This document shows, one piece after another, positions 10,801-22,300 of a DNA stretch of 64,000 nt. The DNA is from Zygaena filipendulae. Lineage: Eukaryota > Arthropoda > Insecta > Lepidoptera > Zygaenidae. The DNA lies in the NCBI GenBank assembly GCA_907165275.2, contig OU015655.1, positions 1,004,501 through 1,068,500 on the forward strand, read 5' to 3'. The notes below the pieces were generated by a model that saw nothing but the letters and a program-made list of their open reading frames with translations, ran no database searches and had not been told where the DNA came from. Every line of letters begins with the position of its first letter. The stretch's first letter is position 1. Made by a program: the position numbers and the translations under genes.

Positions 10801-13800
10801 CATTGGCCTGCATCAGAGCGATTGGCAACTCCTGATGCAATGACTCCGGTGATATGCGGAGATTACATCCGTACCTAATGATCAAACTATTTGATTAAAC
10901 TATATTTCGTGGATACAAATTAGTAAATTGATGCAAGTGATACCATTTTAGGCCAAGCATTAAAACAGATTGCTTCTGCTGTAAAGTTGTGTTTTTCCAC
11001 TTGCATTATGATGTATGGAGTTTTCAGTTTATCTGCTAACATAACGACCAGTTCTGAATTTTCAAATTACCTAGATACTGGGTATACTTAGAACAGATTG
11101 CTTCTGCTGTAAAGTTGTGTTTTTCCACTTGCATTATGATGTATGGAGTTTTCAGTTTTTCCGCTAACATAACGACCAGTTCTGAGTTTTCAAATTACCT
11201 AGATACTGGGTATACCATTATATCCCAGAAAATATTTTCCGAAAAATATATACTAATATTATAAAGAGGTAAAGTTTATGAATTATTGTAAGTTCGTAAG
11301 TTTGTGACGTTGTAGAGGAGGTAATCTCTGGATCTAATGAACCGATTTTGAAAATTCTTTCACTCATAGGAAGCTACGGTAGTCCTGAGTGACATAGGGT
11401 ACTTTTTAACCCGGAATTCCCAGGGGAACTCCGAAATAATTCTCATGGGTGAACGCGCGGGGGACAGCTAGGTATTTAATTATAGCTCAAAGACCAGGAA
11501 AGTGGGTACAGTATTATATTATCTGTGGTACAGCTTACCAATCCGGACACGCCTTCAATATATCATACGGCGCTCTGTAGTACTCCGCCCGTCGCACCAC
11601 AGGGTTTCGTATGTTGAACCTCTCGTTGGGATCGGAAAGGTTAACTTGCTTAATCTTTATGTCGCGTCGCTCGCATATGTAGTCGTAGTGAAACTTGGGC
11701 ACAGATTGGCCGCGTGCGCAGTATGTAGCTGAAACACTCGCGAACTGAAACTCTTGTGTTTTGATGTATCATAAAGTGTCTTTAGTCAAGACTCGACTCC
11801 GCTGGAAGAATACATACTATTATAAATGCGAAAGTGAGGTTTGTTTGTTACGCATTCACGCCTCAGCGGCTGAACATGAAATTTTGCACACACGTTGTCA
11901 GGAGTGATGTGCATAAAGTATAAATAAATAAATATAGTATACATTCTAAACAGAAATTAAATTCAAAAGTAGTTGGTTTCGCGTTTCGAAATTCCTCCCA
12001 GTCTCATGATGTAGGTACTTCAACGGCAAAGAGTAATGATACGCATAGATACGGTAAGCACTTACTCTTAAAGGTACCATCCACCGAGGTGACGGCAGCT
12101 TGCCTGTCGATGCAGTACTTGTAGCCCAGCACTGTCGGGTAACGGAGGAACGGCACTTTGCATGAGAACAGCGCCTCTTGATACATCGCGCCCTAGTCAC
12201 ACATGGACGCAGATAAGCAATAACATGTTAACCCACAAAATTAAGTTATTGATTCAGAACAATTTATTGAGAGTTGGGGAACGATTTTTAATTATGTGTT
12301 TACCTTATCACATTGCTTAAATATGCAACTAAATATTTAACATAAAAAGTGTTGACACAAAATGGCGCCATACTTTTAAAACACGATTTACTCAAAATTT
12401 CTCCAGTGTGGGTTAACACACTATTGCTTATCTATGTCCACATAAAGACGTCTATTGATTAATGTTGCTTATTCCCTTTTTTAACCGGCTTCCAAAAAGG
12501 AGGAGGTTCTGCATTGGGCTGTATGTATATGTTTTTTATTACTAATCATATCAAGTACAGAGAGAGTCAAGAAATAATATATTTTTTTTTCTTTGAAAAG
12601 TTATGTCAATGGAACATTGCGCCGCACCAAGTCACATGTCAGTTTGTGGAATTATGTAGATACAAGCTGTCCCCTACGGTTTCACCCGCGGTAATTTCGG
12701 AGTTCGTGCTCCCAATTCCTAGATAAAAAGTACCTACCCTATGTCCTTCTCTGTAGGTACCTCTGACGTTTATCCAAAATTGAAGTGATGACGCGTGGTG
12801 CCGTGACCAAGAGAAATAGGGATTAATTTGTATATAATACTAGCTGACCCCCGCGGTTTCACCCTCGGTAATTTCGGAGTTCCCGCGGGAATTCCGGGAT
12901 ATAAAGTACCTTACGTCACTCAGTATCACTGTAGCTTTCTTAATTCCTTTCTATTGATATTTTTGCCTCATCTGAATGGATGTTTAAAAAGCAGGTGACG
13001 GACATATTGAATGATGCTGATGTTAGACTGTAATTGTAACTGTTACACTTATCTGCATATTATTGTCTTCTTTCTTCTTTTGTTATGTCTTACACTTTTA
13101 TAACCTGATGTTGCGGACCTTCTTCTTTTTTGATGAAGATGATATATACTATATACTATTGAGGACATTTCTGTAGATCTTTTGAAGACCATCATCTTTG
13201 TTGTACATGCTTTTGGTGTATGATCAACGTATGCGAGGATAGGAGCTCGAGAGAGCATTTTCATCCGACTTGCTTCAGGTTTGTGGTTACTGCTCGGCTC
13301 CGGTGTGTCTTAGCGTTATGTTATATGGCTTGTGACCTGCTCAGGAGTATGTACTGCAGAGTGCCGGTGTTTGGTTAAAATCCCTTCAGTGGTTTCTGAC
13401 CCACGCGTGCATATACAGACAGACAGACAGACAAAAATTTTGCTGATTGCATTTTTGGCATCAGTGTCGATCCTCCAATGTTAATTTTGGATTTGTATTC
13501 GATGTGCAGAATTGGCCTCTCTACAGTTTTGTTATAAGTATAGATATAGATTATATTATAATTGTACTTTAGTGTAGCGCAACGGGAGTTAATGGTATTA
13601 TCTTCCTGTTGGTAATAATAATAATTTGTACTATTTTGGTAAGACGTGGGTAACGTGGTTGGCTATACAATTGCCTTACTTTACTGTACACATATTTTCT
13701 TGTTATTATATAATATTGTAATGGTCGTTTGTTGCCCTAAATAAAGAAAAAATAAAAAAAATAAATAAGTGAAAGAATTTTCCAAATCGGTTCAGTAGAT

Positions 13801-15749
13801 CCAGAGATTACCCCCTACAACGTCACAAACTCACAAACTTTTGCTCTTTATAATATTAGTAGGTATAGATGTAGATTACCAATATCATAAAGAGAAAAGA
13901 TTTGATTCTTTGTATGTTTGTTAGCAATGGATAAACTCAAAAACTGCTTAACCGATTTTCAAAATTCTTTCACTTTTAGGAAACTATTGTCTCTAATCTG
14001 AGTGACGTGACGTAGGGTTCTTTTTATCTGGGAATTCTCGCGGGAAATTAACACGGGCGAATTAATCCTAATTTAATCGACTAGTATTAAATGAGTACAC
14101 ATCTATTGGTGCGGTAAAAAATTCATACAGCCTCTTCGGTTGTTTCCACGAGAACTTCTGCCCGGGAAACTGCTTTACAGTTCGACAGATCACCGTTAGA
14201 AAGCTGTGTATTTTTTGTGCTAAACGAATTAAAAAAAGGACCACCTTGCATATGACGCTGCGCCGGCCCGGCGGGCGCGAGACGCCGCCGAAGCAGTAAG
14301 TCCTGGTGCCATTGATCATGATCTCAGTGGCACCGATATGGGATATTAGCGTGATGCCGTTGATGCCGGCCAAAGCGAAACGCTGCAGACCGGCGCGCTT
14401 GCGAACTTCGACGTTGTTCTTCATGCTCATAGTGTTGATTATCGCTTGCCAACCGTACACGAATTCATGCATTGGACCTGTAATACATAGTGTAACAGTT
14501 AGCTGAACTCGGGCTCGAATATAGGAGGGCAATTTGATAAGTGCACTTTACCGCCCTGAGTACCGACCGAAGCATTTTACTTGGGTAGTTTCCAAAACAT
14601 ACAAGCTAAAGTAGGTAGATCACACACAAATTTACATAGACTAGCTGTTGCCCGTAGTTTCACCCGCATTAATTTCGAGTTACCACGGAAATTTACGAGT
14701 AGTTATGTTAAATTTCGTGGTCATCAAGATAAAAGCGTAACAAACAAACTCACGTTCGCAGTTATAATATAATGTATTAGGATTAAATAATTAGGCACAA
14801 CTTTTAAATAAACTGGTGATATAAATCGCTCTCAAACATAGCTGAAGCTGAGTTTATCATCGTAAGAAAATCTCATCCCGAAACCGACAGGAAGAATGTT
14901 AGGTACTTTTAAAATGCCAACTTTTTGTATTCAATCCCAAATCTTGATAGCGCCAAAACTGATCTTTAGGACAAGATGCATTAAGTTCAGTGTTCTAGTT
15001 TCCACTAAAGATGTGCCAGGCCGCTGAGCGGTGCGAGGATGCGTAGCGGGCTCGTTTCGAAAAATCGTCAGATCAGACTTTATGCATGAATGTATCTCCA
15101 CAAAAAAGAAAGATCTAAATACAAAAGTGAGTTTGCCGGAAAGAGAATAAAATATTTTGTATTGTAGTGTTTTGGTCTAACCGATGCCGAAGCTATCGCC
15201 GTCGAGGAAGTTGAACATCTCCCCGAAGGAGTCGGGCGCCAGGCCGGCGATCACGGTGGTGGTCTGCATGCCCTCCTCGGGCTGCATCGGGCCGATCTCG
15301 TCGGCGGGCGTGGTGAACTCGTGCGCGGTCATGTTGTTGAAGTGCATCCGGCCCGACTCGTTCTACAACGTGTTAATGAATTAACTGAAAACCTGATACA
15401 CCCCATTTAAAAAAATAAACAATAATATGATTAAAATATATTTTATGTCGAAAAAATGTATACTTTAAAAGTTATTCAACATTAGTTTGGAGGTGACCTA
15501 TCTACGAAATTCCAAGCGCTACGCCCGCGCCTACTGGTTCGAATTTTTTTGCTGCGGGCGGCGTACGCGCCTAATATTGTATTATAAATAATTTAGACAT
15601 GGGCTAGTAAAAATGAAAAAATATAACCTATATTGCGATCAACATAGACAAAACATAGTGCGATCGATTCGCAAGTCGATTCTGAGCAAACTACTTTCTA
15701 GTTTTCAGTTAATTCATTAACACGTTGTATAGCGGTAACAAAGCACCCT
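7889..15749 (-). CDS. Nine-exon gene, product not recognised (5' end uncertain)
   Basis: Exons in gene order are 15749-15724, 15362-15182, 14477-14245, 12192-12066, 11728-11539, 10874-10745, 10250-10169, 9061-8931 and 8146-7889 (stop). Phases agree at every junction, giving about 452 codons. Most boundaries are GT/AG with good context; the donor after 15182 (GGTTAG) is weak but keeps frame. The protein has scattered cysteines, several N-x-S/T sites (NMT, NGT, NET, NLS) and motifs such as GHGGKYWLALYYTQ and HGEYPWQSNRP, suggesting a secreted or lumenal protein. No signal peptide is in view, so 5' exons are missing. The first listed exon may be longer, since the frame is open upstream through LPLSLPTNVELLIEG. 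A MITE sits exactly between the first two exons. I recognise no family. Confidence 0.7.
8221..8408 (+). repeat. Family R copy, nearly complete
   Basis: It runs from CCTACTTACATTATAAATG through CACGCAAAAACGGCTGAACG and GGGGTACAGAGAAGGACATA to the CAGCTAGT end. It belongs to the subfamily with GTGGATGTTTGGATG after the head, and so does the copy at 61525-61704. It lies in an intron of the unrecognised gene. Confidence 0.85.
8590..8899 (+). repeat. Family R, two partial copies in tandem
   Basis: The first part carries the GTTTGTTTGTTACGCTTTCAC head and GTACAGAGAAGGACAGAGG middle. After an AACGCAGAAGAAAC tail a second middle and tail follow, ending ACAGCTAGTC. Confidence 0.75.
9221..9574. mobile_element. 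MITE family A, copy A1
   Basis: This 354-bp element has inverted ends TACTACGTGTTAATGAATTT and its complement TTAACACGTTGTA, and TA on both sides as target duplication. The interior is non-coding and holds a GCGCGTACGCCGCC patch shared with A2 and A3. It is intronic in the unrecognised gene. TA targets suggest the Tc1/mariner group, which is inference. Confidence 0.85.
9831..10028 (+). repeat. Family R copy
   Basis: The head TCCTTACTAATATTATAAAT, the middle AACCGATCACAACGAAATTT and a degraded tail (GCAGGTGAACAGCGGGGAAC) are all present in the usual order. Confidence 0.8.
10966..11217 (+). repeat. Direct duplication, 128-bp period, two copies
   Basis: The block starting CAGATTGCTTCTGCTGTAAA at 10966 is repeated at 11094 with very few differences (for example TTTATCTGC versus TTTTTCCGC), both ending GGGTATAC. 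It is intronic in the unrecognised gene. The near identity implies a recent duplication. Confidence 0.9.
11251..11472 (+). repeat. Family R-like copy, divergent subfamily
   Basis: The head TACTAATATTATAAAGAGGT and the middle ACCGATTTTGAAAATTCTTT differ from the main family. The tail (GGTGAACGCGCGGGGGACAG, ending AGCTAG) is shared. Minus-strand relatives lie at 13780-13868 and plus-strand relatives at 13872-14085, 25625-25812 and 61240-61410. Confidence 0.7.
11815..11910 (+). repeat. Family R head fragment
   Basis: Only the head TATTATAAATGCGAAAGTGA and middle ATGAAATTTTGCACACACGT are present before the sequence turns into unrelated AT-rich DNA. Confidence 0.65.
12205..12439. mobile_element. 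MITE family B, copy B1
   Basis: This 235-bp element starts GGACGCAGATAAGCAATAAC and ends ACTATTGCTTATCTATGTCC. It is flanked on both sides by the 4-bp target duplication ACAT. The two ends are imperfect inverted repeats of about 32 bp. It has no coding capacity. Only 12 bases separate it from exon 12192-12066 of the minus-strand gene, so its terminal pyrimidine-rich bases fall in the 3' splice region. Confidence 0.93.
12481..12545 (+). repeat. AACCGGCTTCCAAAAAGGAG short repeat, copy 1
   Basis: The block starting AACCGGCTTCCAAAAAGGAG, followed by GGTTCTGCATT and GGCTGTATGTA, recurs at 62285-62340 and in reverse at 17551-17585. It probably marks the end of a longer element whose body is not recognisable here. 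Confidence 0.65.
12665..12965 (-). repeat. Two family R tails, minus orientation
   Basis: The first copy (about 12665-12770) starts GCTGTCCCCTACGGTTTCAC and the second (from 12840) starts CTAGCTGACCCCCGCGGTTT. Both run into the GGAATTCCGGGATA and GTACC words of the family. Both are truncated before the head. Confidence 0.75.
13400..14085. repeat. (AGAC)n and divergent family R copies
   Basis: A short (AGAC)n run near 13416-13432 is followed by unrelated sequence. Then come a minus-oriented head (13780-13868, AAATCGGTTCAGTAGATCCA) and a plus-oriented divergent copy (13872-14085) facing away from it. All lie in the intron between exons 14245 and 12192 of the unrecognised gene. Confidence 0.6.
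14640..14775 (-). repeat. Family R copy, internally deleted
   Basis: The tail CTAGCTGTTGCCCGTAGTTT and head end (CTCACGTTCGCAGTTATAAT) are present, but the middle GTACAGAGAAGG part is missing. Confidence 0.7.
15364..15729. mobile_element. MITE family A, copy A2, acting as an intron
   Basis: This 366-bp element has perfect ends TACAACGTGTTAATGAATTA and complement. TA is kept only at the 15730 side. On the minus strand the element is preceded by open frame EGALLPL and followed by the NESGRMHF exon. A GT six bases inside its first end and an AG made of its last A plus the next genomic G would remove it as a 361-nt intron in phase 0. It is close in sequence to A1 and A3. Confidence 0.9.
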
Positions 15750-17220
15750 CTATGAGCAGCTCCACATTAGTTGGTAAAGAGAGCGGCAGGTTACAGCCAC
15801 AAATGCAGTTATAACACTGGCAGTTTCCCGCAGTTTCACCCGCGGTAAATCAGATTTCCCGCGGGAATTCCGGAATGAAAACTACCCTGAGAGAAAAGTA
15901 GGGGTTTGTTCGGTAAAGTTCGCGACCGAAAAGTTTACCACCGAACATGAACAGTGCTACCGATGCGTGTTCGGTTGGGCGCCATATTTGGTCAGTATAC
16001 TCTCCCGTAGTTGGCACATTATTGACACCGTTCGGTGTCGGTCACTGATATTGTGTCGCCAACATATCCTTCGAGCAACGAAGGGCGACCGAAACTTCTG
16101 CGATCTCTCCATGTACTCTTTGTCCTTCTCTGTACATAGGTAGCTGATGTGCCCATGCGAAGACATTATAAGAGAAGAGACGAACAATACTATGCAATCC
16201 ACGTCAACCAATTTTTGCGGGGGAATGATCAAAATAAAAACCAATCGCATCGTTGCGACGCAATCAAATACCAATCACCACAAAGTACATTTCAAATAGC
16301 CACAATCACATCGATTCGACATCGCTTTCCGTCAAGTGGTATTTATCTATAGACAATAGTCTCTGCTAGCTAACGACATTTTGTTAGCATGAGATCATTT
16401 GACCGCTGCGTGGTTCAAGGGGAAAGCTTAGCGGCCGAGCGTATTGTCAATCTATTCTCTTTCAATATCTTTGTGCCCATGTATCCTGTTAAAATGTCTC
16501 GTGGATTTCATCTGCGATAGAAACCTTACAACAACAAAACTATAATCAAATGATTACGTACCTCTATAATGCATAGTATAAAAAGTAAACATTTCGTTAA
16601 CCACATCATCGGGAACACTTGTTTGAAACGGCAAAGGGAAAACAACACCAATAAAAAAAAAACAGTTACACGAACCAATTAGTTAAATCACTGTTGAAAC
16701 GTTATCGATGCGGCATGTACCTAGGTATAGTTAAACGAAAACCGACTAATTGGTGGTTAACTCCCGAACAAATACACCTATCACAATTAAACCTGGGGCT
16801 CCATTCGTACAAGCGCAACTCGCAAAAAAAGTTGTTTTCTCAGATCGAAAAAAATTTAATCAATCCAAAAGAAAAAAGTACCTACACGTAATATTACATA
16901 TATTATTGGTTTGGATCGGTTTTAATTCGGTGCCAAGCCCGCTTGTGTCTGCCCACATACATGGGTTGTTCTGCTCACGACGAGCTCGTGGCGGGAGTGG
17001 ACTTAGCCCATTTACCCACACCCTATGTGGCTTGTTACCGACTTGTTTATCTTATTACAGTCGGGACTAAAACTTATCCGATCAATTTTAACGAGATAAA
17101 CTACGAAATGAAAGATATAGTGTTCACACAAATGATAAAATATATTGCATACAGATAGTTTTTGTTTTAAATAACAAAGCACACAAAATTAGCAATTACT
17201 GCACTTCTGACTGTATACCG

Positions 17221-17392
17221 GGCGTGGATCTATGGGTCGAGAGGGCGGGGGGGGGGGGGGACAATTTAGGTTGCACCGCGAATTTTTTAGAATTTACAGG
17301 GTCAGAGATTTTTATAAAATCTAATTAAAGTACCTACTTTAGTCCTCAGAGGAGGGGGAGCAAATGCACCCACTCCCCCGTAGATCCGCGCC
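17221..17392. mobile_element. Small element with GGCGYGGATCTAYGGG ends
   Basis: The ends GGCGTGGATCTATGGG (17221) and the complement of CCCGTAGATCCGCGCC (ending 17392) are inverted. A G(14) run is present near the left end. A single related right end, AAAAGATCCGCGCCTGA, recurs at 24600-24616. Confidence 0.5.
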
Positions 17393-17550
17393 TGATACCG
17401 TATTATATAGGTACTCGTACTATATGAAAAAATAAACCACACCGATTCAAAAGTTTTACAAGAATTGATGTATTTTTAAAGTAACAATATGTTATAGAAG
17501 CTAAAGTATTTCACTCATTGCACAAAACAGAAAAAAAACATACGCGTCGA

Positions 17551-17585
17551 ATTGAGAACCTCCTCCTTTTTGGGAAGTCGGTCAA
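17551..17585 (-). repeat. GGAGGAGGTT short repeat, copy 2, reversed
   Basis: GAACCTCCTCCTTTTTGGGA followed by AGTCGGTC is the reverse complement of the blocks at 12481 and 62285. Confidence 0.6.
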
Positions 17586-18008
17586 ACACAAACAAATAAC
17601 AATAAAAAAGTTCGACTAGTTAATTTTTTTTAATACAAGGTTTACCACCATAATGAAATCATGTTATACTATGGCTTGCTATAAATAGGCGCCAATACTA
17701 ATTATGGGCGCCATAGAATGGCACGTGTGGTCGCTTGTATCTATAGATGGGCCCCCATAAAAGCCAGCCTTTTACGGCCTTTTATCGGGTTTAATCCCAA
17801 CCACGTTGATTGCCCATCTATAATTATTATTGTATCTATGGTCTTATGCAATTGATAGCAAGGTGTTAAAACTAATAAAAATAACAAAGAAAAATAACAG
17901 TCTTAAAACATTTAAGATCAATAAAATGCAGTAACTTTATATGCAAAACAATAGATAGAGGTACATCAGTTAGGTAAATATATAAAAAACAAAACAACAA
18001 AATATAAC

Positions 18009-18014
18009 TTTATT
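18009..18014 (-). terminator. Candidate distal AATAAA for the SLC7-type transporter
   Basis: A minus-strand AATAAA lies in AT-rich, repeat-poor sequence about 1.3 kb beyond the candidate stop codon at 19351. It is one of several AATAAA words in the region, so its assignment is a guess. Confidence 0.25.
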
Positions 18015-19350
18015 TTAATTAAATAATTAATAATAATAATTCGATCAAAAAGTAGCACGTTATTTTCTCAAGATACACTTATACACACTTGAACGCAGAA
18101 GTTTTCTTGTCACATAATATTCAGATCATAATATTCAAGTATTTATTTCTTACTAAGCGTACAAAATATAACAGGGTCCCTGATCAAAAACTTGGGAACC
18201 ACCTGTTCTTTGTTGTGTACCAAGTACCAACTATAATGGGGACTAGACAGATACAAATTACTATCCATGTTTTCTTATAATTAATTACACAGGTACCTAC
18301 TTTGAATAGAAGCTACATGATATTTAGGGCAGTGTTTAAGAGATGTCACGGAGTAGCAGTCCCACAAAAAAGAATGATGCATTTATTACAAATTGCTGTA
18401 ATAAATGCATCAAAATAACAAATATGTATACTGAATGAGATTAATAAGGTCTACTATGGTTTCATTTTTAATACACATGTCATATAGGCATTAAGGCACC
18501 ACGAATTTTGACTAAATATTTATATAGGTAGCTCATACAAGCTTGATTATTGTGTATATAATTGGCATTGATATAACAACATTTTTATTTATATGACAGT
18601 AAGACTACTTGTATGTTTCGCAGATGATAATAATAAAATTAGTAAAAGTTATCCATTAATAAATAATTAGTTTTGTAATGCCTACCTAATTGTTAGAGAA
18701 CTATACAGTCGTCAAATCTCAAATCGGCAGATCTAAATCTAAACTTAAGAAGCTTAAGCGAAAGCTAAAGAAACTAAGCAAATGCATATTATTAAACACT
18801 ATTTAAAAATTAAATACTAAAAATATGGCAACTACAACTTCTTACTAAAGTCTTGTAGGACAGGCTTTTTTAACACATTTAAAAATTAACATTACAACAC
18901 GTTTAAAATAACATCAACAGTAAGCTTTGAGATATAATTTTATCATAACATAAATATTGTATTTACAATAAAAACCTCCCCTATTTGTACAAATTTTAAA
19001 TGATGTTTTGTCTCAAATGTATTATAATAAAGGGGTAATGTTATTATAAAATAAATATACAGGATGTAAGATGAAACAGGGGCGTAATATTACAGGTATC
19101 ACAGGTATCATACCTAGTTCGACAACAGATGCTACCTTCTTATTGACGTACTTTGTGAAATAAATAAATAAATAAAAAAAATGAAGAAAGGTGTTAGTAA
19201 ATGAAGTAATCGATTCCCGCCTAAAACATTTAAAAATAATATTAGTTTTCAACGAAAGAAAATAAAAATAAAATCATGAAAGTACCGCGCGCAACATGTC
19301 GACGTGCGCTGACGCATCACCTGTCGGAACCGGATACCCCGAGGGTCCTT

Positions 19351-22300
19351 TTACTTCTCTTTCTTTTGTATTGCTGTTGACGCACCGACAACTCAAATGT
19401 AAACTTTTTTTAGTATAAAGTTTTATCTGTGATTTGTCACTATTTCCTTTTTTTCAATAAGCATGAATTATCAAAGTCTTCAATACGTCCCTCGTTTAAC
19501 CTTAGACCCTGTACATAACGATAGCAATCCAACAGAGTATTTAAAAAGAGATTCACATTTTATATACGCTTAAATATCAAATGAGTTTAATAAATTAGAC
19601 CTAACAGATTTTTATTTTTATTTAATTGCGTTTACTGTGCTGTGCCCACATGTCTGTGGTAACAGTCTAGCTCTACAACTTTGTATTATAATTTTAGTCA
19701 ATATTCCGATACCGTTACCTGTTTTGTGAGCACAATAAATAAATAAATTAATTAATTAATTTAACAATCTAAATGCGATGTATATGTACAAATATAGTGC
19801 AATATTATTCAAAGGTACATATTGTGTTGTAATGTATATAGGTAGATACAGAAGACAATACCTACTGAAGGCCACCGGATGTCTCAAATCAAATCGAATC
19901 ATTAGTTCCTACTGTAGTTATTACTAAAGATCACTGGTTGATTAATTTTGCCGGCAGTTTTGTAGAATTGCCCTTAAAAAATTTGGTCTCCTTTTTTTCA
20001 AACATGTAACTTTTTCGTTATCTTAGCATTGCGTTGTATACAGTTTGAGGGCATTGTGTGATTCAATTTTCTTTTTCCTCGACTGCCGATAGGAATAGCT
20101 TTTGGCAACCGTGAGTGAATTTAACTGGAAATAAAAGAATGAGGGCAATTTGTAATATTAATAGACCCAGTTTTTAGCCAAAGCCAAGCTTTAAGATATT
20201 ATGATGATAGGAGATCTGCTCATAGATCACAATAATTGTTATCCTTACTAATGCTAATATTATAAATGCGAAAGTGAGTTTGTTTGCCGCGGCTAAACGG
20301 CTCAACCGATAAACACGAAAATTGCAGCATCTCCGAAACTAACGCAGGTGAAACCGCGCGGAACAGCTAGTACTCCATAAAGAAAAAATAGAGAACTGTT
20401 TTTTTTTCTAATTATACAATAACCTGCATTAATTTTGTATTTCCCGCCGGAATTTTGGGAAAAAAGTACTCTATGTCTTTTTCTGGTACTTCTGACCCTG
20501 ACAATGTGTAGGTACGCAAAATTTCATGACGCTCGGTTGAGTCGTTGAAACATGAAAGCGTAACAAAGTACTTTTTCCGACGCTTACAATTATTCGTTTT
20601 ATTTCAACCAATTTACACAAATCCTTGACGAATTACGAGTATAATGACCTTTCTCATGAACCGCTCTATCTATTGGTGAAAATCCGTTCAGTAGTTTTCC
20701 AGTTAATTGCGAACAATCAAACATATAAATTCACATTTATAGTAAGGTACATAATAATAATAATAATCCACATCACAACACACAGTACTACTTGATCCCA
20801 CAATAAGCTATTATTAGCTTGTGTCGTGAAAACCAAGCAAACGTGGTATAAATTACTTAGAATTACATATATTTTACTGTATAGATATATAAACACGCCA
20901 AGACTGGAAAGTGGAACCCTGTGTTCGTCACACAAACTCCACCTCCACCGGGAATCGAACCCGGAACCGCTTGATTAGCGGGCATGGTGACCTACTGCGT
21001 CAAGTGTTATACAGGGTGTCCCGGTGATAGACTAAGTCATAACATAAGTCAAGTCATAACAGCTGTTAACAGAAAAATATAAAAATCTATGCTATGTGCT
21101 ATTTAAAAAAAGGACAGTCATTAAAAACTGACGCAAGCGATAATTTTGAAAACCTCATTGGCAAAAAATAATTTTTTTTCAGTAGTTTTCAGAAACACTA
21201 TTCAGGATTACACAATAAGAAGAAAATTGAAAAAAAGTTAAGGTTTGTAGCAACAGGTGGTAAAGAACCGTCGCAGGGTGTAAATTTTTATAATTTTTAT
21301 AAATTTTGAAGATTGTTTTTTTACGTGACTTAGCCTAGCTACCAGCCGGTCCTGGCTTGACGTCGATTTACGGGACGCCCTGTATACATATGTAGGTAGT
21401 TTCGGAATGGACGCACTCACCGGACACGTCCCTGACGCACCGCGGCCGGTACCTCACGAACGCGTAGTAGACGGGCACCCCGGCGAGGGTCATCAGCGCG
21501 CCCGCCGCCAGCGCCACCGGCTCGCTCATGATCGGCGCCACCATCAGCACGGCGCATATCGACACGAACACTATCGGCATCCAGATGCTCACCTGCCGAT
21601 GTTGGAACGGTGACAATAGTGTCCAGTCGAGGTATTGTGTTGTTTATGTATGTGTATACAACGTGTTAATGAATTAACTGAAAACCTGATACGCCCCATT
21701 TAAAAAAAATAAAGTATGATTAAAATATATTTTCTGTCGAAAAATTAATAGTCGAAAAGTTATTCAACATTAGTTTGGAAGTGACCTATCTACGAAATTC
21801 CAAGCGCCACGCCCGCACCTATCGGTTCGAATTTTTGCTGCGGACGGTGTACGCGCCAAATATTGTATTATAAATAATTTAGATATGGCCTGATAAAAGT
21901 GAAAAAATATAACCTATATTAAAACATAGTGCGATCGATTCGCTAGTTGATTCTGAGCAAACTACTATCTAGGTTTCAGTTAATTCATTAACACGATGTA
22001 TAATTATGTAGTATATTATTATATGGAACGCGTTGCCCAACCACCCGTTCCTATGTATTTTTGTTCTTCTTTTCGCATAATTGGTTGTCTGGAAGAGATC
22101 GCATCTATGCGATAAGACCGCCATTTGCATTTTACTTCTCTTTAGGTATAGTAATATTGTTATTTTATGTGCAATAAAGGATTAAATAAATAGCGGAAAT
22201 CGAAGGGGGACAGGAGAGTAATTATTGTAAAATAGGGTAAATGAAATTATATGATAATACCACAAAGTAGGGGTTTTTATTTGTACTTTTATCAAAATAT

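Larger units (their letters stand above)
15730..19350. other. Mostly non-coding region between two minus-strand genes
   Basis: Apart from the short exon near 15749 I see no supported gene. The region holds a family R tail (about 15825-15890), an element with GGCGTGGATC ends (17221-17392), an AAAAAGGAGGAGGTT-type fragment and a segment with inverted GATGGGC/GCCCATC words (about 17750-17825). From about 17.9 kb there is 1.4 kb of AT-rich sequence free of family R copies, which may be 3' untranslated sequence of the transporter gene. Upstream exons of the 7889-15749 gene should lie here but were not recognised. The 105-codon minus frame at 15957-16274 has no family resemblance I can support. Confidence 0.45.

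Noticed and set aside
14306..14506. Plus-strand frames over 14306-14506, 15184-15384, 21407-21613, 23155-23467, 24146-24427, 54xxx and 57462-57975
   Set aside because: They are antisense shadows of minus-strand exons with clear protein families or consistent splicing.
7889..15749. Identification of the nine-exon gene as a polysaccharide lyase or a captured viral envelope-type enzyme
   Set aside because: Some motifs looked suggestive but I could not match catalytic residues with confidence, so no family is claimed.
15957..16274. 105-codon minus-strand frame
   Set aside because: Composition is not protein-like, there is no splice framework, and it overlaps no open frame continuing the neighbouring gene.
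16943..17158. 71-codon plus frame MCLPTYMGCSAHDEL...
   Set aside because: A CRISP-like CSAHDELV fragment is tempting, but no other exon, acceptor or donor supports it.
20941..21000. tRNA gene suggested by GGTTCGATTCCCGG
   Set aside because: Only the B-box region is tRNA-like; no acceptor stem or proper cloverleaf can be drawn and it continues into a SINE body that is repeated elsewhere.
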